A stretch of DNA of 64,000 bases from Protula sp. h YS-2021 (taxonomy: Eukaryota > Annelida > Polychaeta > Sabellida > Serpulidae). Of this stretch, positions 14,352-27,119 are shown one piece after another (the stretch's first letter is position 1; every line of letters starts with the position of its first letter). The notes under the pieces were generated by a model. It was not told where the DNA came from, searched no databases, and saw only the letters and a program-made list of their open reading frames with translations. The position numbers and the translations under genes were made by a program. The stretch spans positions 40,645,502-40,709,501 of the forward strand of contig OX457031.1 in NCBI GenBank assembly GCA_949752745.1. The letters are read 5' to 3'.

Positions 14352-16192
14352 GGGAAGGCTAAAGAATTTTTGGCAAGCTTGTCGAGCTCTGGGAGCTCCC
14401 AAAAATCTATGCCGGTGGTGACGATGGGGTTACCCTTTGCCCTTTGCAAGGGACAGGTCGGGTTGTCAGACTTTTCCACCGCTAGCCAAGCTTCTCAATC
14501 CTTCTTTAGTCACGACGCACGATCAAAATCCAGAAAGGCAACTTGTGTTGCAACAGATGGTGCAAGAGCTCTTAGACAAGAGGGCTGTAGAAAGGATGCC
14601 AGTAGGCACACCTGCGTTCTTCAGTCGGGTCTTTCTCATTCTGAAAAAAATCAGGTGGTTGTCTGCTTGTCATAGACTTTTCGCAACTCGATCAGCTTCT
14701 CCATCTTATATCGTTCACGATGGATACGTCCCAGTTGATCAAATCGACGCTAAGTCAGGGGATGTGGGCTGTTGCAGTGGATTTGTCCGATGCATATCTC
14801 TACATTCCGATGCACGATTCCGCTCGTCACTTTCTTGCATTTACGGTAGGATATCAGAATTATTCGTTTCTTGCCCTCTTCTTCTGATTTTCAACGGCCC
14901 CGTTTGTGTTTACACAAGTGAGGAAGTTACTCAAAAGGTGGAGTCGCCAAGAAGGGTTGCTGTTATTCTGGACGACTGGTCGACTGGTTGTTAGTAATTG
15001 CGGACAGACAGTTGCTCCTATCACAGTTGGATGTTCTGTTGAGTCGCCTCGGGGTCCTGGGTTTGCTGGTCAATCACAAAAAGTTGGAGCTGGTTCTCAA
15101 TCAGAAAATAGAGTTTCCGGAGGAGTTGTTGGATTTTGCGTGTGCCAGAGCTTTTCCCACAGAAAACAGAGTCCGCAAAATATTGTCACTCATTGCCACG
15201 ATTGGCTTCATGCCCAAACCGCGGATAGCTCAGCTAGAGTCTCTCCTCGTGCTGTTAGTTGCAACAGAAAAGACGGTCCAGCTGGTGTCATTTTCGGGAG
15301 TTTCAGTGGATGGTCTTGAAGGCTTTGCGTCACGGAAGGTTGCCGACACGTCGCGTAAGGTTGTCGTTGCTAGCTCTAAGGGATCTAGGTTGCAGGTCGT
15401 ATCAACCCAATCGTTTGGCCGGTGTTCCCTTTTCTCTCCCAGCTCCATCGAGGCAAGTACAGACGGACGCTTCTTGCTCCGGGTGGGGTGTTGTTTTCCA
15501 AGGTTGTATGCTTGCATATCAATGTAGTGGAAATGAAGGCAGTTTTGATAACTTGTCAAACCCTGCAAACATTTCTATGCGGTCAGGTAGTTCAGTTTCT
15601 AGTGGACAATCAGACGGTGATGTCGTATTTAGCCAAGCAGGGTAGCACTCGTTCACCCATGTTGTCTCATCTCACCAAACAGGTCTTATTGCTTGCCCGG
15701 GACGGTCGATTCTTCTTTCAACCTTCTGTAATTGCCGGTAGTGTGAAAGTTCTAGTGGACTTAGCATCCCGGATGGGTGAGGTTGTTCCCACCGAGTGGG
15801 CGTTAGTGGAGCACAAGTTTCGATGGATTGCCTCGCAGTCTCCGTGGATGGCATCTCAGGTAGATTTGTTTGCCAGTAGGCTCAATCATCGTCTTCCGGC
15901 GTACACGTCTCCGTGTCCGGATCTAGGAGCAATAGCGATTGATGCATTGCTGTGTCACTGGCCGGCACAAGTGTTGTTTGCCTTCCCGCCGTCGTCTCTT
16001 ATGATGAAAGTTCTTATAAAGATTTGGCACGAGAGGCTTCAACGCCTCCTGTTGTTAGCTTCCGATCTTCCTGAACTGTCTTGTTTTCCTTTGTTGATGC
16101 GGTTACCGTGCGTCATGAGTCTTTCGTTTCCCCTGGAGTATGGCAGTCTGCGTCAACCTCATTGGGAGCATTATCACCCAAATCCTCAGTAA
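14352..16192 (+). pseudogene. DIRS reverse transcriptase and RNase H, frameshifted
   Basis: RT blocks occur in order but in three frames. The fingers segment is at 14437-14670 (PVGTPAFFSRVFLILKK). After a slip at an A-run near 14645 comes VDLSDAYLYIPM, motif A, at about 14776-14811, ending in a TGA at 14886-14888. The motif C LDD is at 14968-14976. The thumb-like block is at 14993-15240 (AFPTENRVRKI). RNase H follows with QTDASCSGWGVVF near 15450-15500, then VVEMKAV and VDNQTVMSYLAKQG in the open frame 15422-16192. These supply the Asp, Glu and Asp metal ligands. The rest of that frame (VDLFASRLNHRLPAY) is a segment found downstream of RNase H in DIRS polyproteins. Confidence 0.9.
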
Positions 16193-16261
16193 TTTTTCCT
16201 TCTTAAAATCAAAGGGGTTTTTTCAGCGAGTACTGCAGAGAATGGATAGAACTCACAAGGA

Positions 16262-17335
16262 TTCCACAAACAAGGTGTACCTGTCGCATTGGCGTTTGTT
16301 CTAGTTTTGGTGTCTTGATAGGGGTATCAATCCCGTGGTTGCTACGGCGGTGGCAGTGGCCGACTTTTTTCTGTATCTGTTCGAGGTTAGGATTGTGTCG
16401 GTTAGCTCGATCATGACTTACCGCTCCGCTCTCACCTTTATTTTGAAGAGGGCATCAGGATATGATTTGTCATCTTGTGAAGTGTTGGCGGATTTGGTTA
16501 GGTCCTTTCAGTTGGAATACCCTTTACCGGATAGGACAGTGGATCCTTGGGATTTGTCATTGGTGTTGAAGTGTCTCACATTGCCACTTTTCTATCACTC
16601 CATGATTTCGGACAAATTGCTTACCCTAAAGTGTGTGTGTTTCTGGTGGCATCGGCCTCAGGTAAACGCCGCGGTTTGTAAAACGTTGTCAGTCAGGTCA
16701 ATGGCTCATGGGAGGCGGTCGTTCTCAAACCATTACCGTCTTTTTGGGCAAGACGCATATTGCGACTAAAGGTTTGGGTAGTTTGAACAGATCGTGATTC
16801 CGGCATTGCCGGGGGTTAGGTCACATGAGAGTGTCGATACGGCACCCCTATGACCGTGCCCCTGCTACGCGCGTACGTTATACTCTCGGCTACGTATCGC
16901 AGCCCGTTGCAGCGTCGTCTGTTTATTTCATTTATGTGAAGCATTACGGTTCATCTATCGAAAGCGTCGATTTCGAATTATATCAAGAAAACCATATTGT
17001 TAGCACATGATGATATAATTAAAGAACCTTAAGATGTAATCCAAAACAGATTGTCAATTAAAGCTCATCAGTTCAGACATGTGGCGCACTCCTTGCGTAT
17101 TACTAATGGGGTGTCAATTTGTGAGTTGTTGCGCGTTGGTTGTTGGGCGTCGCCTAACATTTTTATTAACCGTTATTTGCAATAGTAAAGAACTGATGCG
17201 TTGAGTAATTTGCATAGTCTTGGTCCCTTTGTTGTTGTTGAATCAGTGATTCATAACAGTCCTCCTTCTTGCAGGACTCCTCAGCATTCGAGTGAGAAGA
17301 AGCCTTACAAGAAGAAGAAGAAGACCTCTAAGTAG
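16262..17335 (+). pseudogene. DIRS tyrosine recombinase, decayed
   Basis: The core-binding part is in the open frame 16335-16769 (SSIMTYRSALTFILKRASG, then DPWDLSLVLKCLT). The first catalytic Arg block reads ASASGKRR in another frame near 16650. After further stops the C-terminal block AHQFRHVAHSL near 17062-17094 gives the His-x-x-Arg pair. NRYLQ near 17168-17182 gives the nucleophilic Tyr, and a Lys-rich tail ends at 17333-17335. The fold inserts the cDNA circle by site-specific recombination in intact relatives. Multiple frameshifts and stops make this copy inactive. Confidence 0.85.
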
Positions 17336-17700
17336 AATGGGGGTACAGACGCAGTAGGGATCTGCAGCGGCCGGGTGGCAACCTCTCAATCACGTGACTG
17401 TTCTTTTGCCGGGCCGGCGCAGTACATTTGTACCAGGTTTCGTTTTTGACAGTGCGGTTTTGCGCATTGTACACTACGTGGCTGCGGCGGGTCGGCAACA
17501 TATGTAGTGTTTTCTTTTAGTGTTCTTAATCTTCCCTTTGCAAAAGAGGGAGGGGGGAGTGAGCTCCTGCGTGTCATTATTGTTCGAGCTGACGTTGTTT
17601 GATAATGGGCATGTCGTGGTGAAACCCCACTGATCTTGTTATTTGTTCGAGTCTCCCATAGTGATGGCTTCGTAGTTTACAAGCTGATATTTTCGAAATT

Positions 17701-19412
17701 AAAAAAGTATTTAATTGCTTAATACTCATTTTTATGAGTAATGTAATGTAGTCATGATGCCAACAGATGTATAACATAACAATAAAAGCAGTTATTATCA
17801 TTTCTTTGTTTATTAGTTGTTAGTCTTCTCTGAAAGTGACTTTAGGTCTTTGACATAGTGTATTCTATATAGAAAATAATAGGTTTACCATAATTGATAA
17901 TCCCGTTGTTCTATAATACGTCAACAATATTTTTAAGTCCGGCCATCTCACCATCTTATCACATGTCACGTATTAAGTTTTCCCATCTAGTGAAAAGTGT
18001 ATATTTGAATGCATTAGTGTACATAGACTTCTAAAATATACCACAGTCGGTTCCTCGAATGCGCATAATTACGTAGATGATTCCGAAATGATGGACAAGG
18101 ATCGGCTCTTACTTCTATTATCCAAAGAAATCTGTAACATTTATCATAAATTCAAGTCTGCTCATTCAATAACTTGGCTTTGCCGCATAATAGAGCCCGG
18201 TATGGCATCGGTCCCACTGTAATTTGTCATTCAATGTAAGTAAATATTAATTAACTTAACGGTTTTGTTTGATAATTAACGAAGCATTCTGCTGCCTGAG
18301 GCTTACTTCAAATAAAAATTATTAAAATTTTATTTGTTTTGAATAAGTATATGATACTTATTTATTTACTTAATTCACATTTTTCGTAATCTGTACTGCA
18401 AAATATTTGTTTTTAACACTTGAAAAGCTGTAAGCTTGCAAGGGTAATATGTATTTGTGCGAGCAGCCGTTCTTCCTTTTTCTTCTTGACAGTTTTCCGA
18501 TTTTTTGTGTCTTCTCTGACACTATGGGCCCTAGGACCATGAAACTTAAGACTTATGAAAAGCTTCACCTGAATGTGTGCATGTCATTTTTTATTTTCGT
18601 CTTCAATTTGTTTTCTTTGTTAAAACGCTAAGTGAAAAGAGTGTATTATAAGTCGCATATATGCTGTGTCATAAACTCTGTACATAGTTGTATAATACAC
18701 TGCATGCATTTTGTAAAATACTATTTATTTTTCAAGAAAAACCCCAATGAAGGTAGTATTTTTGCGTTTTAATTTTTGTCAAGTGTTTAACATTTCGCTA
18801 GCGAAATGTGGTTCTAGCTTATTTCTATTTTCATATATTTATGTGAATTGTTTAGTATCTTATTTATATTTATTTCAAGAACTGCACTTACTTAAATTTT
18901 AGTGTCCGACCTGTTCATATGTTTCCCAATTGCTAAATATACTCATCACTGAAACAATTTATATGTATGTTTTGATCACAACTATTCCCATTGGCAAGAT
19001 CGTTCTTGTTAAAGAGATTCTTATGCACAAAGTAAGTAATTATATATTATTATAACGCAATAATTTCAGTAATATACTCAAAAATTTACAATCAAGCCTT
19101 TTTTATTGAATAAGCTTAATAAATTTTCAGGATGCATTTTGCACAACAGGGTGTGTTACTTCAAAATACTGGCATTTAAACTATGCTTTAACTTAATCAA
19201 AAATATCTATCGCTAAAACCAAAATCTTTACATTACATAATCAATGGTATTAATTTTATAAAAATGCAATATTATTTCTAATAACATGCGATGCCATCTC
19301 TATGCGAAGTGAAGTTCCAAGCGATCTTTCATTTTAAGGTGCATGTAGCATCAGACGTGTCTTATTAATAGTACATACTGAACACACTGGACAAAATATA
19401 ACACCCAATCGA
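17701..19412. other. No gene seen downstream of DIRS
   Basis: About 1.7 kb of AT-rich DNA up to the stop codon of the lectin gene. The 3' untranslated part of that minus-strand gene should begin at 19412 and run leftwards, but I could not fix its end. No repeat family recognised. Confidence 0.5.
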
Positions 19413-21851
19413 TCAAGGAACAGTAAATTCACAAAATGATTTTAATGTGCTCTCCCCACAATTTAAGTCATTCCAGTGCCCTGCATGCTGTCCCGAGGGC
19501 TGTCCTAAAGATAAACAATGTTGAGTGCCACTGTCTGGTTCACCATCAGACCAATCGTGGTAGACAAATGCATTTCCTGATGTATGCCACCGCCAGTCCC
19601 CGTCCAAATGCTCGTCCGTTCCGCCAACCCAAATAGCTTCATCAGGTTCTGAAAGAAGTGCTCAAAATAACTAAATGTCTTTTTGTGAAAGATATTTTCA
19701 GTAACTCATGTGACTAATATCCTCGGAAACGATCTATTAATTAACACTACTATATTTTAGTTTCACTGGGTTAACTATATTTCGGTGCTTCAGAGAAGCG
19801 ATAATATATAACACTTATGTACGTACCTAATGCAAGATGTTTCAGAAGCTGATTGATCTGAGCATTGGGTATTTCTGCAATATGTCCTCCTGTCATTTTA
19901 AAATTTACTTTGTATAAATTAAATGCACATATTAGCTCTGTATTATAACAGACTGTTTTATCTTTGTGCATACTTTTTGTGCCTCTATGTACCATTATTC
20001 TATACTATTTGGACTCTTTACACCTTTTCAAGTTTTAACCATGAAGTAAGAGCATCTACAAACAAAACAACAGCCACAGTTACAAAATGTTTATGCCATC
20101 AGACTAACCTAATGCCACACAGTTGTCACGTGCGTCGTACCAAGTTAGTGCAGTGTTTTCTAATACAAAACAGGAGTTTTGATATACACCGTCACAATAA
20201 ACTGTCAAGAGCAGACACTAAATTAGTATGTTATCTGGTTCACAACCATGACATATAATGTTCATTGCGTAAGTAAAATAGTAATCCAAATTTTAATTTT
20301 ATATATTTTAACCAAAATTTCATTTTCTCTTACATGTACCACACTGATAATCCAAGTTCATATCTACTACATTTGAATATGTGTTTAGAAAAAAGTGTTC
20401 TGAAAACCCTTTTTATGCCGTTTTCGAATGCTGCACAGAAATTGCAGTACCAGGTTTTTCTGTTTGTCTTACCCATATGAAAAACTATGGCATGCAATTT
20501 AATATAGTTACTCATCACAGAATATTGTTTGTGAAAAGTAGGTTTCTGTCTTTAGCAAACATATTTTTTGAAAGGGGAAAGGTGAGAACACTTATGAGCT
20601 GATTTTAATGGATATTATTTAGATATCGTGTTTATCAATATAATTGGGTCATGTTATGTGCAAGCGAAGCGTAGATTTGTCACTGATGTTTTCAGAGTCA
20701 TTTACATTGAATAATCAGTAGAAAGGTATAGCATACAATGAATTGCTTTGACATATCATATCCGCTCAGTTTATTTGAAGAATCGAAAATCAAATCTTTA
20801 TTTGTTTTTGTTTTTTCCATGTTTTGGTTTTGACCTTTTTGCTTGTCATTACAATTTTAATAAGACAATCGTCTTTTAAAATGGGATTATTTTTACAACA
20901 CCCCTTAACTCACCAACGTGAGTACCTTTGGGGAGTATTTAAAGGAGGAAACATTTTGATTCTGTTATTGACTTTCCATTGAGCTGTAGACTAAGCAACT
21001 GTTTTTTATAGAACACGTCTTTGCAAGTTGTACAAATAAACCAATTTGCTAACATGCGCTTTGAAACTTGCCAAAAATGAAAATTACTTTTCCTTGTTAC
21101 GACTACTGACTTACTTTGGCAGTATTCCCCATAGTAATAATCTGAACACTGGCATCTATCCTCTATAACTGGGTTCCTCTCACAAGTTCCTCCGTTCAAA
21201 CAACTTTCAAAAACACACGCATCCGCATCTAAAAATCAGTCTTAGTGAATAACTCACGGACTAAAGATTAAAGGTTGGTACAAATTGAAAATCAAAGTTG
21301 AATCTTATTGAAAGATAAACTGGTGATCAACTAATCAATATGATATTAAATAAACTGCATTTAATATATAAATAATATTAAATGCAGTTTGATTTTGGCC
21401 CATTGCAATGGTACCCTGTCGTTTCAAGATGTGATTACGTACTCCGTAATACATAGTAAAAACATATAGTGCGAAAAGGTACCACGCAAAGGAAAATGGT
21501 ACGACACTCTTGAAAATTACGCTGAATACCTGTAATAAAATATGGCATGTTAGACTTACAAATAAAGAACGCATTCTCATTCCTTATCAGAGAATATGCA
21601 TTTTCAGTTTCAGCTTTAATCATCTCGCAATGCTTAGTACCATAATTATCCATTACAATATTGGCGCTGTTACAATTTGATGCAGCTAGACAATGGACAG
21701 CACACTGTGTTATATCATTGACTTGTACTTCAGACCAAACTGTTGTTTCCAAAAGCGTTTCTTGTATGGTTTTAAAGTGCATTTTGCGCGCGTTCGAGCA
21801 CAATATCAGTGCAGCGAGCATTATAAGCCAATTGCGACTATCAAAAGTCAT
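19413..21851 (-). CDS. Secreted PAN-EGF-C-type lectin protein, five coding exons
   Basis: Exons in transcript order: 21851-21560, 21228-21115, 20201-20109, 19889-19827 and 19648-19413. They total 798 bases (265 residues), and every junction has GT-AG and phase 1. The ATG at 21851 is chosen because a hydrophobic signal peptide follows (LIMLAALILCSNA). Residues about 22-97 form a PAN/apple-like domain (QCAVHCLAASNCNSANI, HCEM). Residues 98-135 form a six-Cys EGF-like domain (CLNGGTC, CQCSDYYYGEYC). Residues 136-265 form a long-form C-type lectin domain with six Cys: WYDARDNC, GGHIAEI, WVGGTDE, EPD, HWNDLNC and a final FCEF. The EPD plus WND pair suggests a Ca2+-dependent sugar site like EPN types, but Asp instead of Asn leaves specificity open. 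No transmembrane segment; probably secreted for recognition or adhesion. Confidence 0.9.
21352..21390. repeat. Short palindrome in first intron of the lectin gene
   Basis: A 16-bp arm AAACTGCATTTAATAT and its exact reverse complement are separated by 7 bases. It lies in the intron between the PAN and EGF exons. Nothing else marks it as a mobile element. Confidence 0.75.
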
Positions 21852-21888
21852 AGTTCTTATTTCAGATTCAAACAAAAGTTGTTGCTTC

Positions 21889-23532
<1,644 letters not shown>

Positions 23533-23989
23533 AGTAGTATAGTTAGAGCTCGATGATGGCGGTTGTCAGTCAGACCTTTTAGGTCGATATTTGGGGAAAG
23601 GAACAATGCGTTCTCAAACACAGAAAATTGATTTTTTGCGGGGGAATATCAGGCGTTTTTATACAGAGATGGATGTGTATTAAATAGGAGCATTGATTTT
23701 TACAGTCGATTTATCAATTTAGACTGCCCGATTGTATTAAGTTTTATGGAACAATAAGCATATGTGTGTGATAAAAATGAATCGCCGAGTTATTGTCAAG
23801 AGAATAAAAAATCCAGCATAATTCCAATATATACAGTAGATTTATGTTAATATTTAAGCGATTCAAAAAGTTATATTGAATATAAAAAGAAAAATAATGA
23901 ATAGTTGTATGTAAAATTAACGACTGGAAAGAATACAAATACAATGGTGAAGGCGTGGTTGCTATGCCTAGCGTGGTCAGATTTCAATA

Positions 23990-24098
23990 GGGCTTTTATG
24001 ATGACTGTGCTCTAGATGGAACGAATGGATGTACGCAGTTTATTCCTATTGACAAGGACTTTCTTGAAATGTACATTCACTCTGACGATATATATGTA
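23990..24098 (+). pseudogene. Unidentified coding remnant, left of the nested Tc1
   Basis: An open stretch reading YDDCALDGTNGCTQF then IPIDKDFLEMYIHSDD. It has non-random, protein-like composition and ends where the Tc1 element begins. The codon just before it is a stop, while another frame upstream (from ATG 23944) has a hydrophobic start, so a frameshift is possible. No family recognised. It may belong with 25625-26043 on the other side of Tc1, although excising Tc1 does not by itself restore one frame. Confidence 0.35.
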
Positions 24099-24100
24099 TA

Positions 24101-25612
24101 CTTAAAGACAAAAGTTCCAGGACACAGTTATAATGAGTTTCCGGTTTACCGACCAGGGGTATGAAGCAAAATTATGTTGCATTTATGGTTTTTGAAAGGT
24201 CTGTAATTGTCCTATTAATTGGAGTTCACTCAACCGTATCGCAGAGAAAGTGTCAAACAGGGGTAGTCTGGCACATTATTTGTTATTGTGCTGGCATCAC
24301 GTGACGTCTGAAATTTTTATCCACGTGGCATGAAATTAGAGTAATGGGGAAAAGTTTTACTTGAAAGAAAAACGTTACAAAATTGGTTACGCAATAGTGC
24401 CGAAACTAAATGAAAATGAACGTTGGTTTGCCATTGGTATGATTAATGCTTGAATGTCTATTAGACACACCGCGAGAGGTTTAAACGTGTCTAGGAATAC
24501 CATAAACGAAATGCCCAGGCGATATCGTGAAACAGGAACAGTTCGAGATCGACCCAGGTCCGGAAGGCCAAGAGTGACGACTCCAGCTCAGGATCGATGG
24601 ATCCGGATCACGCATCTGCGCGATCGGTTTTTGGCTGCGGAAGCTACAGCAGCAATCACACCTGGCATTCATAATAATCGAATTTCAGCAAAAATTGTTT
24701 TGCGACGTCTAAGGGAGCGCAATATTAGAGCACACAGAGCATATGTCGGACCAGTTTTAAACGTTATTCGCAGAAGGAACCTCCGACAATGGGCTCGACA
24801 ACACTCTGGACATGCATGGTCGGCCGCAGAATGGCGACGCGTTGTGTTTAGCGATGAATCGCGCTTCCAGTTGTATCGTAATGACGGAAGACAACACGTA
24901 TACAGACGGCGAGGAGAGCGATTTGCGCAAAACTGCATGCGCCAGATCGATAGATTTGGAGGCGGAGCCGTCATGATATGGGGAGCGATTCGATACGGCT
25001 GGAAATCACCTTTAGTCATCATTGATGGCAATCTGACCGCTGCCCGATACCAAGAGTTGGTGCTAGAAACACACATCGTGCCTTACGTGCAACAAAATCC
25101 GACATCGCTATTTATGCATGACAATGCACGGCCGCATGTTGCTGCACAATGTCGGTATTACTTGAGAATAAACAATGTAAACACTCTGCCATGGCCTCCG
25201 TACTCATCCGACATGAATCCGATCGAGCATTTATGGGCTCAGCTCGATCGGAGAGCACGCATGCGCGATCAACCACCACGGACACATGCAGAATTACGAC
25301 AAGCTCCCATTGAGGAGTGGCATCGGATACCTCAGTGGGCAGTTAATCGCCTAATTTCCTAGATGCCAAGGCGCGTACAAGCCCTCGCAAGGGCACGAGG
25401 TGCACACACACGCTACTGAAACAGTCATTTTCTGTGAGTCTGTTCGAATAATGATCTAGATCTTCCTTTGTGTGAGACCTAAAACTTCTATTTTATGTAC
25501 AGACAATGTCACTATCATAAGGTATCTCTTGTGTAAAATTTATAAATTTATGTTATATACTTGCTGAGATGTCGGTCTGTACATTTACTGTCCTGGAACT
25601 TTTGTCTTTAAG
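24101..25612 (+). mobile_element. Tc1-like DNA transposon, complete ends
   Basis: A 1512-bp element with inverted ends CTTAAAGACAAAAGTTCC (24101) and its reverse complement up to 25612, each flanked by TA (24099-24100 and 25613-25614), the standard Tc1/mariner target. It encodes one transposase in the same orientation. Ends and gene are well preserved, so this insertion is younger than its surroundings. Confidence 0.95.
24454..25362 (+). CDS. Tc1-family transposase, nearly intact
   Basis: 302 residues from ATG 24454. It has a second helix-turn-helix with the GRPR-type hook (RPRSGRPRVT, residues 33-42) and a catalytic triad D134 (FSDES), D223 (MHDNARPH), E258 (MNPIEHLW), with 34 residues between the last two. 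The family N-terminus continues upstream in frame as ERWFAIGMINA but is separated by one TGA at 24451-24453 where relatives have a sense codon, and the expected start ATG reads GTG. So the full protein of about 320 residues cannot be made from this copy. An initiation at 24454 would lack the first helix of the DNA-binding domain. It would cut and paste its own element at TA sites in an intact relative. Confidence 0.92.
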   Translation: MSIRHTARGLNVSRNTINEMPRRYRETGTVRDRPRSGRPRVTTPAQDRWIRITHLRDRFLAAEATAAITPGIHNNRISAKIVLRRLRERNIRAHRAYVGPVLNVIRRRNLRQWARQHSGHAWSAAEWRRVVFSDESRFQLYRNDGRQHVYRRRGERFAQNCMRQIDRFGGGAVMIWGAIRYGWKSPLVIIDGNLTAARYQELVLETHIVPYVQQNPTSLFMHDNARPHVAAQCRYYLRINNVNTLPWPPYSSDMNPIEHLWAQLDRRARMRDQPPRTHAELRQAPIEEWHRIPQWAVNRLIS

Positions 25613-25624
25613 TATATATATAAC

Positions 25625-26043
25625 GATATGAGAAATCAAGCCAAAATGAAACAGATGACATCAAAACACAACGCTCTTTTAATAACGCTTTGTTGCGTTA
25701 TCTCATAGAACGCTGTGTGGAATGTACCTATGACGCTGATCAGTGTTCCTACATGTCGATCAGAACTGGATGTTTGCTGGAGTGGGAAGATGCAGTAATG
25801 CATAAATTCAAAAGATCAAAAGGCGTTGTGTGCTTGGAAAATATCGTTGAAATATTAAATAGTTCCATGGGATGTAAAGTTGCAATAAGTTTGTCAGCAT
25901 TATCGGCTTTTTTCGATAGCGTCGTGTTTTGTCAAACATGTATGCGTAACAAGGAGAATTGGTTTGTTGTAGCTTATACTGTATCTGGGACAGAGAAATC
26001 TATTTCGTTTACATTTATCCCATTGTCTTTACCCCAGGTATGA
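25625..26043 (+). pseudogene. Unidentified Cys-rich coding stretch right of the nested Tc1
   Basis: About 139 codons open from just after the Tc1 right end, without an ATG near the start. It shows protein-like character: RYLIERCVECTYDADQC, then CLLEWEDAVMHKFKRSKG and SALSAFFDSVVFCQTC. It ends with a stop right after CCCCAG|GTATGA, which could be a splice donor. I do not recognise the family. It is opposite in direction to the ATPase remnant that begins about 90 bases further on. It may be a gene of the Polinton-like element or a host exon. Confidence 0.4.
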
Positions 26044-26129
26044 CTATCAAACAGTTTTTCATTGTCGTGGGAGTAGTCGCACAATGAAATATAGCACCAG
26101 CTATGGATATCTATCTGAAGCAGAAACAA

Positions 26130-26903
26130 AGGTTTTGCTCTGGTTAAAAATATCAGTCTTAAGTCATTTTCTCTTCGAGAGTGTTTTGTTTGGCGTCGAT
26201 CATCACATACCCATGAAGTTTCTTTGTTGCTTTAGTGTATACAAATAAAAACTGATCAAGGCGACTGGGAAACATGAATGTACCAATAGTACGTATTTGG
26301 TCGTGACTCACTGGTGATTTGAAACCAATCATATAATGAGTATTGTGCCTCTAAGTCACTGCATTCTTTCCAGGAGGCAATAAATTTTGGGTGAGGCTAA
26401 TTACACTCAAACACCCATGGCGGCTTCCCTCTGTGAACAAGTCAGTGATTTTGGGATCAACAGCAGCAGCAGACATCATGTCGTCCAAAGCTATCACATT
26501 ATTCGTATCACATGAAAGAAAGAGTTCTGTTCCAAGGAGATACCTTGTACAAACATATTCTATTTGAAATGGTTTTCTTTCATTTCGTCATAGACCGGCT
26601 GCCAGCGCTTGTACAAGTATACAATACGTTCTGGGGATGGTACACTTTTGCTTTGCTGAATAATATCTTTTACCAGCCAAATCTTTCCGCTTCTGGTCGG
26701 TTCAAACGTTTCTTGGATATTTCAATATCGAGAAATACTCTGCACTCTTCACTGTCGGCTCATACACAGTTTCATCAAATTTGTTGACTGCATTCCTGCT
26801 TTTTTCTGTCTGTATCTTGTCATTTTTTGTGCTTATGCTTCACATGCCGCGTTAAGCTGTCGTGCGAGATATATAACCTTGGACAGTAGTTGCACTGAAA
26901 CAT
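26130..26903 (-). pseudogene. Zinc finger plus packaging-ATPase remnant (Polinton/adintovirus type)
   Basis: Read leftwards. A C2H2 finger starts at ATG 26903 (CNYCPRLYISHDSLTRHVKH). After frameshifts follow WLVKDIIQQ and PERIVYLYKRWQPVYDEM (about 26575-26700), then in other frames a Walker-B-like LDD region, DLFTEGSRH (near 26420-26445) and a HGYVMIDAK-like end near 26200. This order matches FtsK/HerA-type packaging ATPases of Polinton/adintovirus-like elements, many of which carry an N-terminal finger. The Walker A region is not recognisable and the frame breaks repeatedly, so the gene is dead. Assignment rests on recalled motifs. Confidence 0.55.
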
Positions 26904-26954
26904 GTTTAGTGATCAAAATTTGATGACAGAATGAATTAATGAAGGTCTTACTGT

Positions 26955-27045
26955 CGTTATTGATTTTCGTTCTTGTTATCGCTGTTGTCGTTACTGTTAC
27001 CGTTGCTGTTGTCAGTGTTGTTGTTGTTGCTGTTGTTGTTGTTTT
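26955..27045. repeat. GTT/GTC-rich trinucleotide repeat
   Basis: Imperfect triplets dominated by GTT. The minus-strand frame through it reads Thr-rich low complexity and is not taken as a gene. Confidence 0.85.
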
Positions 27046-27119
27046 CAAAGTACTGAAATGTGTTTGTGAAATCTTAGTAAAAATATTTCCATATCTGTTA
27101 GCACATTGATTTCTTAGTT

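Larger units (their letters stand above)
10383..17700 (+). mobile_element. DIRS-type retrotransposon, near full length (copy 2)
   Basis: A 7318-bp element bounded by 41-bp inverted terminal repeats (10383-10423 and 17660-17700) differing at one base. Order inside: minisatellite, gag-like region, reverse transcriptase, RNase H and a tyrosine recombinase in place of an integrase. This layout with inverted ends is diagnostic of the DIRS order, which integrates without target duplications. All genes carry frameshifts or stops, so it is a decayed copy. A more diverged minus-strand relative is at 49384-52416. The element is otherwise uninterrupted, in contrast to copy 1. Confidence 0.93.

Noticed and set aside
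15230..15568. Minus-strand frame over the RNase H region
   Set aside because: Shadow of the DIRS RNase H reading frame on the plus strand.
26833..27048. Thr-rich minus-strand protein
   Set aside because: Low-complexity GTT/GTC triplet repeat read backwards.
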